NCBI RefSeq assembly: GCF_003473485.1
Contig: NC_053047.1
Span: forward strand, 4,479,001 to 4,543,000
Reading direction: 5' to 3'
Source of the DNA: Medicago truncatula
Taxonomy: Eukaryota; Streptophyta; Magnoliopsida; Fabales; Fabaceae
DNA: 64,000 bases
Shown: in pieces, positions 34,411-45,507 of the stretch
Position numbering within the stretch: the first letter of the stretch is position 1
Layout of the letters: every line of letters begins with the position of its first letter
Translations under genes and position numbers: made by a program
The notes under the pieces: generated by a model
The model's input: only the letters and a program-made list of their open reading frames with translations
What the model was told of the DNA's origin: nothing
Databases searched by the model: none

Positions 34411-35971
34411 TTATTTAAGCAAAACCTCCTTAATCACTTTTTCCAAGTTCATGTATGAACAACCACCAGGTCTCGTGTCCTCCTCCGCCTTCTTCTTCAT
34501 CTCCATTATATTTTTCCTCATCTTCTTTCCTTTATCTCCCACCATCAATTCATTGACCAAATTCTCCACCTCATTTCTCTTCACATTAGTATCGATTTCG
34601 ATTCCAATCTCCCATGTATTGCAGATATATCTACAGTTTGCTGGCTGATCAGCAAAAAATGGCTAACACAACATTGGAACTCCAGTAGATATGCTTTCGG
34701 TCGTTGAGTTCCATCCACAGTGAGTCAAGAAACCACCAATTGAAGGATGGTTCAATACTTTCTCTTGCGAGCACCAACCAGCAATTAGGCCTCTATCTGA
34801 AATTTCATTCACAAACTCCGATGACAAAACAACTGAGCCACCAATGACAAGATCGGGCCTAATGATCCACAAAAAGAGTTGCTTGCTATTTGCTAAACCC
34901 CATGCAAACTCTAACAGTTTTTCTGAAGTCATAACTGTCCTGCTCCCAAAATTCACATAAACAACGGACCTCGGTTCCTTTGATTCAAGCCAATCAAGAC
35001 ACTTGTTATCTTCTTTCCAAAGATTGGTACTTAAACTTGCCAAGTGATTCTGTGGACTTTGACTTAAAAGTGAAGATAAAGGGCCAATAGCATAAACATT
35101 AGGGAACGTCGAAGAGATAACTTTCATTACATCCTTCTCAAGTTCATTAGAAGTATTAAAAATAAAAGCAGAGGCTCTGTGAGCCCTTCCTGCTGCTTCA
35201 ATGATAAATTCTACCATCGAATCATTTGGATCAGTAATCTGTATAAAGGCAGGCAAATCCCTCAGTCGAAAGTTCTTCAGTCCTGGCATACAGTCCACTT
35301 TAGTGTCCAAATATCCGTTTGTCAGATAACTCTCATCTGCATATCAAATTTACAAAAGTTGTTAGTGTGAAATTGAATCTCCATACTCCAAATATATGTC
35401 ATATGAACACTTTAACTACTCTACACATATGAAGAAAGAAAGAAGATTAATTGTTACCTTTTAGTGGTATGAGACCTTTATCTAGAAATGTACGTAAATG
35501 AATACCAGTCAGAAATGTACATGCATTGGATGGACTAAAGACAACATTAGGGATTGAAAGTTCTTCAGCAGCTTGTATAGTAAAGGACATGCTAATATCA
35601 GAAACTATGCAACTAACTGGACGGACAAGACCAGATGTTGCAGAGTCATTAAGTCTAGCAAGAAGTTCGCGGAAAGGTTGTAGAAAATTCTTCCTGATTG
35701 ATTTACAAAGAGCGTAAATGTCTTGACTAACATCGCCATCGCCATCCGTTGGAGATAAACCATCTGGAATACTCTCAAAGTTAAAATTGGTGAAACCATC
35801 AAAGGCATTTTGACCTCTTGACTTGAGCAACCGTTTGTGATTGTATTCAGTGTTTACATAGGTTATGTGAAAACCTCTAAGGTGAAGAAATTTTGCTAGT
35901 TGCAACAATGGATTGATATGGCCTTGAACTGGATATGGGATTAACACAGCATGTGGTTTTTTATCACTCAT
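34411..35971 (-). pseudogene. UGT-5: UGT85-family gene with one nonsense codon in the PSPG box
   Basis: Exon 1 is 35971-35458 and exon 2 35336-34411, with a 121-bp phase-1 intron. The combined length is an exact 480 codons. Start [12 protein letters not shown], His18 (PVQGHIN) and Asp125 (CIVSD) are intact. The only disabling change seen is TAG at 34663-34665 (codon 396) in place of the PSPG tryptophan in [10 protein letters not shown] (TGG in UGT-1). The product would stop 38 codons into the 44-residue donor box and lack the acidic and Gln residues that bind the sugar. Otherwise very like UGT-1. The end is KEVLLK*, as in UGT-8. Recent loss, a segregating allele or a base error are all possible. 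Confidence 0.86.
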
Positions 35972-36489
35972 TATTGAGTTTTTGTGTTTGAATGTTGAGC
36001 TAAGGAAACCAATGTTTTAATAAAGATAAATCCAATGTTTCTTGGATTTGTGGAAAAGAAGATAGAGACAAAAGACAAGGAAAGCAAAATCAAATTTAAA
36101 GGGTGAGATCTTTTTCTTATAATATGAAATAATTCTAAGTGACACAATAATTGATGCATACTAGTCAAGTCACCACTTTTTGTTACGTGAGAGAAGGAAA
36201 ACAATTTTTCATTAAAAAGTTTATAGCACAAACTTAAGAATGCCTTTAGTATGCGGTGGTCAGAATTGATTTAAATAAATTTGTTTGTTAAAATTAGTTT
36301 TTGTTAAAAAGGGCGTTGGATATAAAATTATTTATACTTATATATATTTACGTAAATTTGAGTTGAGCAAAAAATTAAAGACTTAAAATCAAAGACTAAA
36401 AATTGAAGACTTATCTAACTTAAATACTATTAGTTAGACATCGTTTGGGATTTATTTTGGAATTGATAGAATAATAAAGTTGAGAAACA
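35972..36489. other. Upstream flank of UGT-5
   Basis: No gene. Matches 22131-22620 upstream of UGT-1 with small indels. Confidence 0.6.
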
Positions 36490-37319
36490 CTGTATATTGT
36501 GATCCTAAGATCACTAATATAACCAACCTTGCATCTAATCATAACTAACTTTTTTTTATAAGCAATAATCATAACTAACTTATAACTATCTTAAACAATA
36601 CTAAACTAATTTCAACAAATATGAAACTATATCTAACACATACTTGCATGGAATTGCAACCATTCAGTAGAAAGATATTATCAAACAAAATCTTCATATG
36701 CTTGTGGACCAACTCTATACGTTTCAGTTTCAAAATTGAACTAGAAGACACTTCTATTCAAGTATAAGATATATAGTTCTGACATCAAAGATTTTTGTTG
36801 TACAAAGAAAATAATTATGACCACTTATTTATTTTATAATAGTCTATTGGCTATTATTTTCCATGCTTGAATCAGTCAGACATTGGACATCACAAAAATA
36901 TTTGTCCCTTTCAACAAGAGCTCAAGATTATCTACAAAGTCTCAATTCCATAAAAGCCAAATTCATTTTTATATGTTGTCCCTTTACACATGAATTATAA
37001 TCCTTTATCACGCTACAACGTATCAGCTCAATGGTAAGAGTTTGAGCTTGTAATCTCAAAGGACAAAGTTTAAATTCCCTTAATAACAATGGTAAAATGC
37101 TCATTGTTGTAACTTTAATTAATAAACACTTATTTTGACTAATAGGAATGTTAAAATATGTCTTGAAATCTCATGTTGAAAGTTTTTTTACTTTACTATT
37201 GCCCCCATGCGCTAGGCGCAGTTGTTTGTTGTTTTTAGCATGTTTCTATTTTGTAGCTTGCATGAGGCGAAGGGTATAGCTGATTTAGCAGGTGTGCGTC
37301 ATGATCTATATTAGTTAGG
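36490..37319. repeat. Segmental-duplication block A, copy 3
   Basis: Third copy of the spacer block seen at 22620 and 29530, including the SINE-type patch (CAGCTCAATGGTAAGAG near 37027) and the copia-LTR-like right end (CATGCGCTAGGCGCAG near 37207). Confidence 0.8.
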
Positions 37320-37470
37320 GGACATTGATGATTCCACACAATTGGCATTTGCAAACATCAATGAATGTTTTTGAATGTTTAAATAAGAAAGAACCTTTGA
37401 ATTCAAATGCTTTCAAATCAATCTATGCAACCAGAAGCTGACAATGTAGTGCAGAGAAATTTTATAAAAG
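37320..37470 (+). mobile_element. Ty1/copia gag relic fragment, copy 3
   Basis: Matches the tail of the relics at 23.6 and 31.3 kb (GACATTGATGATTCCACACA; ATCTATGCAACCAGAAGCTG). Broken fossil remnant only. Confidence 0.65.
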
Positions 37471-37734
37471 ATCAAAAGAAGAATATAAATATAATATTAA
37501 TATGATTTTCAACTATTGTCTTACTTTGATTCAGGTGAATTCAATCAATCAAAATTTGAAGGGGAAAAATAAAGGTATGTGATCTTTATTTATGAAGAAT
37601 GAACTTGATGAACAAGAATGCATCATTACAATGTTTCTGACTAAATTGTTGATGTTCATACTTAAGAACATAGGAAGACCTAAAATATGAATTATTTGTT
37701 CCTAACAAAACTATATATATTGTATAAAAGTGAC

Positions 37735-39469
37735 TTAAGCTTGATTTTGTTTAAGCAACACCTCCTTAATCACTTTCTCCAAGTTTGTGTATGAACAACC
37801 TCCAGGTCTCGTGTCCACCTCCACCTTCTTCTTCAGCTCAATGGCTTTTTGCCTCATCTTCTTTCCTTTATCTCCGGACATCAATTCATTGACCAGTTTC
37901 TCCACCTCCTCCCTCTTTACATTAGTATCGATTTCCTTTCCAATCTCCCATTCATTGCAAATATATCTGCAGTTTGCTGGCTGATCCGAAAAAAATGGCC
38001 AACATAACATTGGAACTCCAGCACATATGCTTTCAGTGGTTGAGTTCCATCCGCAATGAGTCAAGAATCCACCGACTGAAAGGTGGTTCAATACTTTCTC
38101 TTGTGGACACCAACTTGCTATTAGTCCTCTATCTGAAATTTCTTTCAAAAAATCAGATGAGAAAACCACCGAGCCACCAATGACAAGATCAGGCCTAATG
38201 ATCCACAAAAAGGGTTTTTTGCTGTTGGCCAAACCCCAAGCAAACTCTACGAGCTTCTCTCGAGACATAACAGTGATGCTGCCAAAATTTACATAAACAA
38301 CAGATCTTGGTTCTTTTGATTCAATCCATTCAAGACATTTAGTATCTTCTTTCCAAAGATTAGAGTCTAAAGATGTCAAGTCATTTTGTGGACTTTGATT
38401 TACAAAAGAAGCTAATGGACCAATTGTGTATAGAGAAGGGAACATAGAATAGAAAGCATTCATAACATCACTCTCAAGTTCATTAGAAGTATTGAATACC
38501 ATACCAGAAGCTCTATGACATTTATCTGCCACTTCAGTATTAAATCTTATCGTCAAGTCATTAGGATTTTTTGTCTTTATTAACCTAGGAAGATCCTTCA
38601 ATCTGAAGTTTTTCAAACCTGGGATCCAGTCAATTTTTGTGTCCAAATATTCATTTGTTAGATCACTCTCATCTGCATGTCATAATTGCAAAAATCAATA
38701 GCAAGTCATATGTATAAATATATATATCAAGGTTTAAAATCACATTTGCAATAATAATTTTGGTTGTGTTATCCTACTGATATTGCATATAATCCCAATC
38801 AAATGTGGTTGATGCAACCTCAATTGCGATTATAGAGATATCGCAACCTTGATGTTCGGCCCATATTGTGACCGCAAACCTTTTTTAAAAACCATAACAT
38901 ACACACACAGATCTCTTAAGAAGAAAAAGGGAACAAAAATGATTACCTTTGAATGGTACTTGACTATTCAGATACATTTTAGGACTGAGCAAACAAGACA
39001 AGAAATAACATGCACTACATGGGGAAAAAAGAACAATTGGGAGGGCATGTTCTTCAGCAGCATCTACTGTAAATGGCATGTAGCAATCAGAAACTAAGCA
39101 AGTGACTGGGGGGATAAGACCAGCAGTGGCAGAGTCTTGAAGTTTAGCAAGAAGTTCATCAAAGAAGTGGCGAAAGTTCGTTATGATTGATTCACCAAGA
39201 GAGTGTAGGTCTTGACTTACATCACCATTACCATCCTTTGGAGTTAAACCATCTGGTATAGTCTCAAAGTTAAAGTCAGTGAAACCATCAAAGGCATTTT
39301 CACCTCTTGATTTGAGCAAACGTTTGTGATTGTATTCAGTGTTAACAAAGGTTATGTGAAAGCCTCTAAGGTGAAGCAGTTTTGCTATTTTCAACAATGC
39401 ATTGATATGGCCTTGAACTGGAAATGGAGTTAACACTGCATGTGGCTTTTTCTCTTCAAAGTTACTCAT
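37735..39469 (-). CDS. UGT-6: UGT85-family UDP-glycosyltransferase, intact, 486 aa
   Basis: Predicted cytosolic UDP-glucose-dependent glycosyltransferase of small molecules. Exon 1 is 39469-38947 and exon 2 38672-37735, with a 274-bp phase-1 intron after VPFK. Start MSNFEEKKPHAV. Catalytic His21 (PVQGHIN) and Asp128 (CLVSD) are present. PSPG box about 362-405, WCPQEK to FFSDQ, ending in Gln. It has His-Leu-Ser (NHLSVGG) where most paralogues have His-Pro-Ser, and [12 protein letters not shown] instead of [12 protein letters not shown]. The intron contains an AT-poor patch (CCCATATTGTGACCGCAA) shared with UGT-2, so it predates that duplication. A good TATA box lies 64-73 bp upstream. This is the only working member of the UGT-2/UGT-6 pair. 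Acceptor unknown. Confidence 0.9.
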
Positions 39470-39532
39470 GATTGATATTTTTCTTATGTAAGAAAACTAA
39501 GAAAAAACTGAGGTGAAAAATCTATGAGGCCT

Positions 39533-39542
39533 CTATATATAA
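39533..39542 (-). promoter_or_regulatory. Putative TATA box of UGT-6
   Basis: The minus strand reads TTATATATAG about 65 bp upstream of the ATG. The equivalent place upstream of UGT-2 (near 25749) has only TTATAG, shortened by four bases. Confidence 0.55.
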
Positions 39543-40484
39543 CAATGAGTGAATTTTGTTACGTATCTATTATCTATTGTATAATATAAAAAAATTCTTA
39601 AGAATGGAAAAAACCATTTTTCTTTTTGAATAATTCAATTACTGTCTAATTCATTTTTATCTAATTTTTAGTAAATTGAAAATCGGATTTTCTAATTAAG
39701 ATAATCCATATTTGATAATTTTTTCTATACATCAAACTTTCTTTATAAACTCTTCCCCTTAAATATATTAAGAGAAGGCCATATTTGACAATATATCTTC
39801 TAAACCAATAAAAATCAAATTGCAAATTCTATGGTACAGCCAATATATTTGAATGTACCGGTACACTTACTCTTTAAATTAATGGTTAAATGAGTTGTTT
39901 TTTGAAGAAAAATATTATTTTCTATCCTTTATATTTATAATAACTAAATCTTATTCATCAAAAGTGTTAACGAAATAAAATTAATTTTTTTTGAATTTTT
40001 AGCACTCATAGTTGAGAATATTGATTATATTTTACGATAATATGCAAAAAAATTACTATAATTCTTATAAATAATGAACTGATGTTTTTTCTTATGAAAT
40101 GATGTTCTATAAAATATAAATATTGATAAATAGTTATTTATTTCACAAAAAATAATCGTTAATTTATAAAATTATGAAAAAAGAGTACCGGTACACCTCA
40201 TTTTGTGAGTCTACAATAGAAGTTCCCCAAATCAAATACAGTCAAAATATACTTTAAGTAAAAAAAATAAAAATCAAATATACTTAATACAATAAAAATC
40301 CAATTTGGACTTGACAAAGAAAAAAATCCAACATGTGCAACAAATTGACGTGGTGAACGAAAGCAACGTCTGCATGTTGAAAGGAGACCACTTTCTGTGG
40401 TGGGGACTGATTTTATATACAGACAATGGTGTTCAGACGGGAACAGACTTGCCAGTCTATTCTTTTAATAGTGTTAATTAAGGG
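39543..40484. other. Upstream flank of UGT-6
   Basis: No gene. The palindrome GTACCGGTAC occurs at about 39857 and 40185 in inverted surroundings, which could be the ends of a 340-bp MITE (weak). 40355-40480 is shared with the UGT-2 upstream flank. Confidence 0.45.
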
Positions 40485-41163
40485 TGTTTTGGTGCATTTT
40501 TAATCGATTTTGAGGTTAAAAGTTATCCAAATCGTAAAATAAAAGAGCATCATGTTTGATTTAATTGACTTTTAAAATAAAACTTGAACCAAATCAATAT
40601 GGGTTGAATTATATTGGTTCGTGTGGTTTTTTCGAGACTATAATTTTTTATTTTTAACATTAAAATCGAGTTAAAAACTTATAACACAACATATTTCCAA
40701 TAATGTTTCCGACAATGTTTTCAATTTCATCCAACATGACAATTTTATTTTCACCAAATAATAATATAGACGAAATTTAAAATGTGGACAAAAAGTAATC
40801 CTATTAAAGAAATGTAAAATACTAAGATTTATCATTCTATAAAATTTTATTTTATAAAAGTTTCCATTTTTGAAATAAAAAGTAAAGAAGAAAATTAACA
40901 AGAGAAAATAATATGTCGTTTTATAAAAGTTTTCATTGAATTTCTATGAGTATTGGTCTACCTGAATTAGGTTTAATTAGCGTTTTTCTTATGTTGCGGT
41001 TTAGTTTGGTTAATAAAATAAAAACTGCAAACCGAACCAAACCTTGCGGTTAAGTAAAAAAGTGATCCGAATTCATCCAAACCAAATGCATTTTTTGCGG
41101 TTTTAGTTTGAGTTGGTTCGGTTTGCAGTTTTTCTACTGGATTGGTCAGTTTTGAACACCACT
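40485..41163. mobile_element. Possible hAT-like non-autonomous element
   Basis: The left end AGGGTGTTTTGG and the right end CAGTTTTGAACACC are approximate inverted copies. The interior is AT-rich and has repeated mirrored CGGTTTGGTT / AACCAAACC motifs near its right end. A related, shorter stretch lies at 26230-26820. No clear target duplication, so boundaries are tentative. Confidence 0.35.
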
Positions 41164-41172
41164 ATTTTTTTT

Positions 41173-41296
41173 GTCTAGTAGCCTAGTGTCTGGAGCTCAC
41201 ACAATTAAATTTGAAGAAGTGGGGTATCTGGGGTTCAAACCCCGACCCTGTATAAATTGTGCAATGTTCTTATCAATTGAGCTAAGCTCACGGGGA
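41173..41296 (-). repeat. tRNA-like SINE-type repeat, best copy in the window
   Basis: On the minus strand GAGCTTAGCTCAATTGATAA is a good pol III A box and GGGGTTTGAACCCC a good B box, about 40 bases apart. There is no cloverleaf, so it is not a tRNA gene. Related copies are at 17168 and 19240. The family looks like one common in legume genomes (from memory). Confidence 0.5.
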
Positions 41297-42858
41297 CGTT
41301 TCGAACACCTCTAGTGCTAATGCATATAAATTATGAATATTTAGTAGTTTTTATGAAATTTTAATTTTGATTAAAATTATAGATATAGATATTTTGTTCT
41401 TTATATTCTAACAAATTATACTTATTTTTTTTAAATAACACTAACAATATAGCAAATATAATATAAATTCTTATCTTTTTATTTATATTTTTATTTTTAT
41501 AAGCCTTATTTCATAAGCCGTTTTCAGCAAATTTTCAAAAATGTTTTCAAAATCATTTATGAAAACATCTTATATATGAAAACAATTTAACATAAATTTA
41601 TCTTTTGCTGTAGAAATAGTTTATGCATAAGTGCTCATCATAATTAATAAGAACTTGCGCTATAAATTATTTATCCAAACATGGCCTCTATTCATTACTA
41701 TTCAACTTATGAAGCGTGTAAGAATTATACTCCCCGATGTCCAAAAAGGAACTGAAAGGTGAGCATTTCTTAATTCATTGATTTAGAATTATTAAGTTAT
41801 GTTTACAATTTTTCATGGTTCATATTTTTTTTCAGTTTTCAGTAGGACGCCTATCTTACTTTTTAATGATTTATTCTATTGAATTTATAGAGAAAAGGAG
41901 GGAAACTGAAAAGTTATAAATCTGTTATTGATCAAATGACTCCCTAAAACTAGTTCTGCAGTATACCAATCTTATATATCATTAAAAGCTTACTAGGGTT
42001 TTTTATACAAGAAAATGTTAATGCTTAGTATATTATGTAAGTAACCTGAATTGGAATCTTAGACCTCATGTTAAGCAGTGGTTTAGAGTTTTTTTTTATA
42101 TAAGAAAATGTTAATTGTAGTGAGTTATGTTAGTAACCAGACTTGTTAGTTATTGATTTGAATTCTGTTACAACTCAGACACTTAAGCTACCCCTTGAGG
42201 ATAAAATTATGCAAGAGTTACTTACAACAAATAACTGTAGTAACCATCGATTTCAGAACTGGATCCGCTGATTGAACCAGGAATCGGCCAGTCTATACCG
42301 GTTGTTCAACCATGGTCGGTTATAAGTCTGTCAGAACCTCATTCAACCATGGTTTATTCAACCGAATCATTGTTTTTTCGAATGTTCATACATATTTCGG
42401 GAAATATTCTTTAATTCCTGGATATGAAAGACAACCAAAATCTCATATTAGTTTTATTCATGGTCCTATGTTAAAACCTGTTCTATAAAGTAGCTGATCT
42501 TATGTACGCCTGATATATTTGAAGTTTGATCCTTCTGTTTGCATAGGCTGTTCTTTGATGATATTGAAAATGAATAGTATAATTGCATAGTAGTACTCAA
42601 CATAAGTGAATGTCTTTTATTGTTATAGGATAGAACCTTTCAAATCAATCTCCGAAGCAAGAAGCTTACAAGCAATGAGAAGTTTATGAATATAATATTA
42701 ATGTGATCTTTAGTTACGAAGAATGAACTTGATGAAGTTGAATGCATTGTTACGATGTTCCTGACTAAAATGTTGATATCCACACTTAAGAACATAGGTA
42801 GACATAAAATGCAAATTATTTGGTCCGAACAAAACTATAAAAATCGTACAAAAGTCAC
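41297..42858. other. Intergenic region downstream of UGT-7
   Basis: No gene. AT-rich. A patch at 42240-42370 with CCGGTTGTTCAACCATGG and CATTCAACCATGG may be a decayed repeat. 42620-42850 is the downstream flank shared with UGT-2, UGT-6 and UGT-10 (TTCAAATCAATCT, AATATAATATTAATGTGAT). Confidence 0.5.
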
Positions 42859-45028
42859 TTAAGTTCGATTTTGTTTGAGTAACACCTCCTTAATCACTTT
42901 CTCCAAGTTCATGTATGAACAGCCTCCAGGTCTCGTGTCCTCCTCCACCTTCTTCTTCAACTCAATTGCCTTTTGCCTCATCTTCTTTGCTTTCTCTCCC
43001 ACCATCAATTCATTAACCAGCTTCTCCACCTCCTCTCTCTTCACATTAGTGTCGATTTCAATTCCAATTTTCCATGTATTGCATAAATATCTGCAGCTTA
43101 CTGGGTGATCAGCGAAAAATGGCCAACACAACATTGGAACTCCAGCAGATATGCTTTCAGTGATTGAGTTCCATCCGCAATGAGTCAAGAATCCACCAAT
43201 TGAAGGGTGGTTCAGTACTTGCTCTTGCGGACACCAGCTCGTTATTAGGCCTCTATCTGAAATTTCATTCACAAACTCCGATGACAAAACAGCTGAGCCG
43301 CCGATGACAAGATCGGGCCTAATGATCCACAAAAAGGGTTGCTTGCTATTTGCTAAACCCCATGCAAACTCTAACAGTTTTTCTGCAGTCATAACTGTCA
43401 AGCTCCCAAAATTCACATAAACAACAGACCTAGGTTCCTTGGATTCAAGCCAATAAAGACACTTGGTATCTTCTTTCCAAAAATTGGTGCTTAAAGATGT
43501 CAAATGGTTTTCTGGACTTTGATTTAAAAACGAAGATAAAGGGCCAATAGCATGAATACAAGGGAACACAGTGGAGAGAGCATTCATTACATCCTTCTCA
43601 AGTTCATTAGAAGTGTTTAAAATATAAGCAGAGGGTCGGTGAGCCCTTCCAGACGCTTCAAGGATAAATTCTACCATGGAATCATTTGGATATTTTGCTC
43701 TTACAAAGTCCGGAAGATCCTTGATTCGGAAGTTTTTCATGTTGGAAATTTAGGTCTTAATATAAACAGATTTCATAATACATGTTCAACAACTATGAAT
43801 CAATAGCGGAAGCAAACAAAACATTGAACATGATTATGATCGGATCTACGACATGTTTGATTTACCAAGGATATTAAGAATTAGGGTATTAGGAATACCT
43901 GGATAAAGCTTTTGTAACAACCCTCTCATCAACAACGATAACCAAAGAGAGGAGATGATCTGAAACACGCAATAGAGTTAGCGGCGGCTGATTTGGTTCT
44001 TCCTCAACCGGTACCTTTATGCCTCAAGTTCTCTTCAGATGGGGAGAAGAGAGAGTATTGCCGTGTACGGTGTATTGGGGACCATAGCCTCTTTTATATT
44101 GGATGGCCATTAGGGTTTCCCATTATTCCATTAATGGGTCATCCGGACATCCACTCATGTTGAGTCCATATCAACTAATTAAATAATTAATTATCCAAAA
44201 TAGAAATCTAATTAGCCTTATTACTTAATTTGATCACTAATCAATTAAGGCTCACAATTGATAAATAGCTAATATAATTATTATTACGATATTTGCCCAC
44301 ATAATGATATTGGAATATTATTAATTAATAAAATATTCCAACATTTCAGTCCTGGAATACAATCTACTTTAGTGTCCAAATATCCGTTTGTGAGATAACT
44401 GTCATCTGTACATCAAATTACAAAATCTGTTAACTTGAAATGTCATATTAATACTTTAACTACACTACATCTATGAAGAAAGAAAGAAGATTAATTGATT
44501 GTTACCTTTTAGTGGTATGACACCTTTGTCAAACAGTGTAGGTAAGTGAAAACAAGTCAAAAACATACATGCACTGGCTGGACTAAAGAAAACAACAGGG
44601 ATTGAAAGTTCTTCAGCAGCTTGTATTGTAAAATACATGCTATTATCAGAAACTATGCAAGTAACTGGAGGGACAAGACCAGAAGTGGCAGAGTCATTAA
44701 GTCTAGCAAGAAGTTCACAAAAAGGTTGTAGGAAGTTCTTTCTGATTGATTCACATAGAGCATATATGTCTTGATTAACATCACTATCGCCTTCTATCGG
44801 AGTTAAACCATCTGGAATAGTCTCAAAGGTAAAATCGGTGAAACCATCAAACGCTTTTGGACCTCTTGATTTGAGCAAGCGTTTGTGATTGTATTCGGTG
44901 TTGACAAAGGTTATGTGAAAGCCTCTAAGGTGAAGAAGCTTTGCTAGTGTTATTAATGGAGTGATATGTCCTTGAAGTGGATATGGAATCAACACTGCAT
45001 GTGGCTTTTTATCAGAAAAATGACTCAT
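42859..45028 (-). pseudogene. UGT-7: UGT85-family gene split in exon 2 by a solo LTR
   Basis: Exon 1 is 45028-44506 (start MSHFSDKKPHAV). Exon 2 runs 44405-42859 but carries a 604-bp solo LTR at 43740-44343 plus a 5-bp duplication between IPGL and KNF. Leaving out insert and duplication, exon 2 is 938 bp, the same as UGT-1, and both sides stay open, so the insertion is the only obvious lesion. A catalytic His (PLQGHIT) and Asp (CIVSD) are present. The PSPG box (WCPQEQ to FFADH) ends in His where every other copy that can be read has Gln. Unless the insert is removed from RNA, no full enzyme can be made. Confidence 0.9.
43740..44343 (-). mobile_element. Solo LTR, probably Ty1/copia, inserted in UGT-7
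   Basis: Begins TGTTGGAAAT and ends ATATTCCAACA, with the direct repeat TTTCA at 43735-43739 and 44344-44348. These are the TG...CA ends and 5-bp target duplication of an LTR element. A TATA-like ATATAAAAG on the minus strand (44091-44100) sets the orientation. No internal region is present, so it is a solo LTR left by recombination. Superfamily is a judgement from its ends and length. Confidence 0.88.
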
Positions 45029-45507
45029 TTCTGAGTTTTCTTGTATTATAGTATGTGTATGACTTGAGGTTTAGAGATAAAGGGATTAGCCAGTGCCAAC
45101 AATACACCTACCTAACAACTCTAATCATAATGCCAAAAAACATGTCATGTGACAGCGTTTAAATTAGTCTGTAGCTGAATAAAAATTTGGTGATGAATAA
45201 TGGCAATCATTAGGCTGTGACCAATAATGTTGGAGGACTTAATGATAAGTAATCTAAGTCAAATAATTGCATGGTTTTGTAACCAATATATGTGAACAAT
45301 AAAAGATATTTAAACTGTCTCATTATTGTAAGGGAAATATATTACAGACTCTAATTTGAACTACACAATATTCTATCCGTCGCATAAAAAGTGTTTTATT
45401 TAGAATGTGTACGATTCTTATGAAAATAATTAGCTGTGTTGATTTTAATGGTAAAATTAATATCATTTACTAAAATATTCATATTAATTTATATCATTTA
45501 CTACTAA
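45029..45507. other. Upstream flank of UGT-7
   Basis: No gene. Aligns with 53528-54124 upstream of UGT-8 (AATTTGGTGATGAATAATGG; CTCATTATTGTAAGGGAAAT), so it is part of a UGT-7/UGT-8 duplication. TAA at 45505-45507 is the left target duplication of the next element. Confidence 0.65.

Noticed and set aside
41173-41296. tRNA gene
   Set aside because: A and B boxes are present but no acceptor stem or anticodon arm can be drawn; SINE-type repeat instead.
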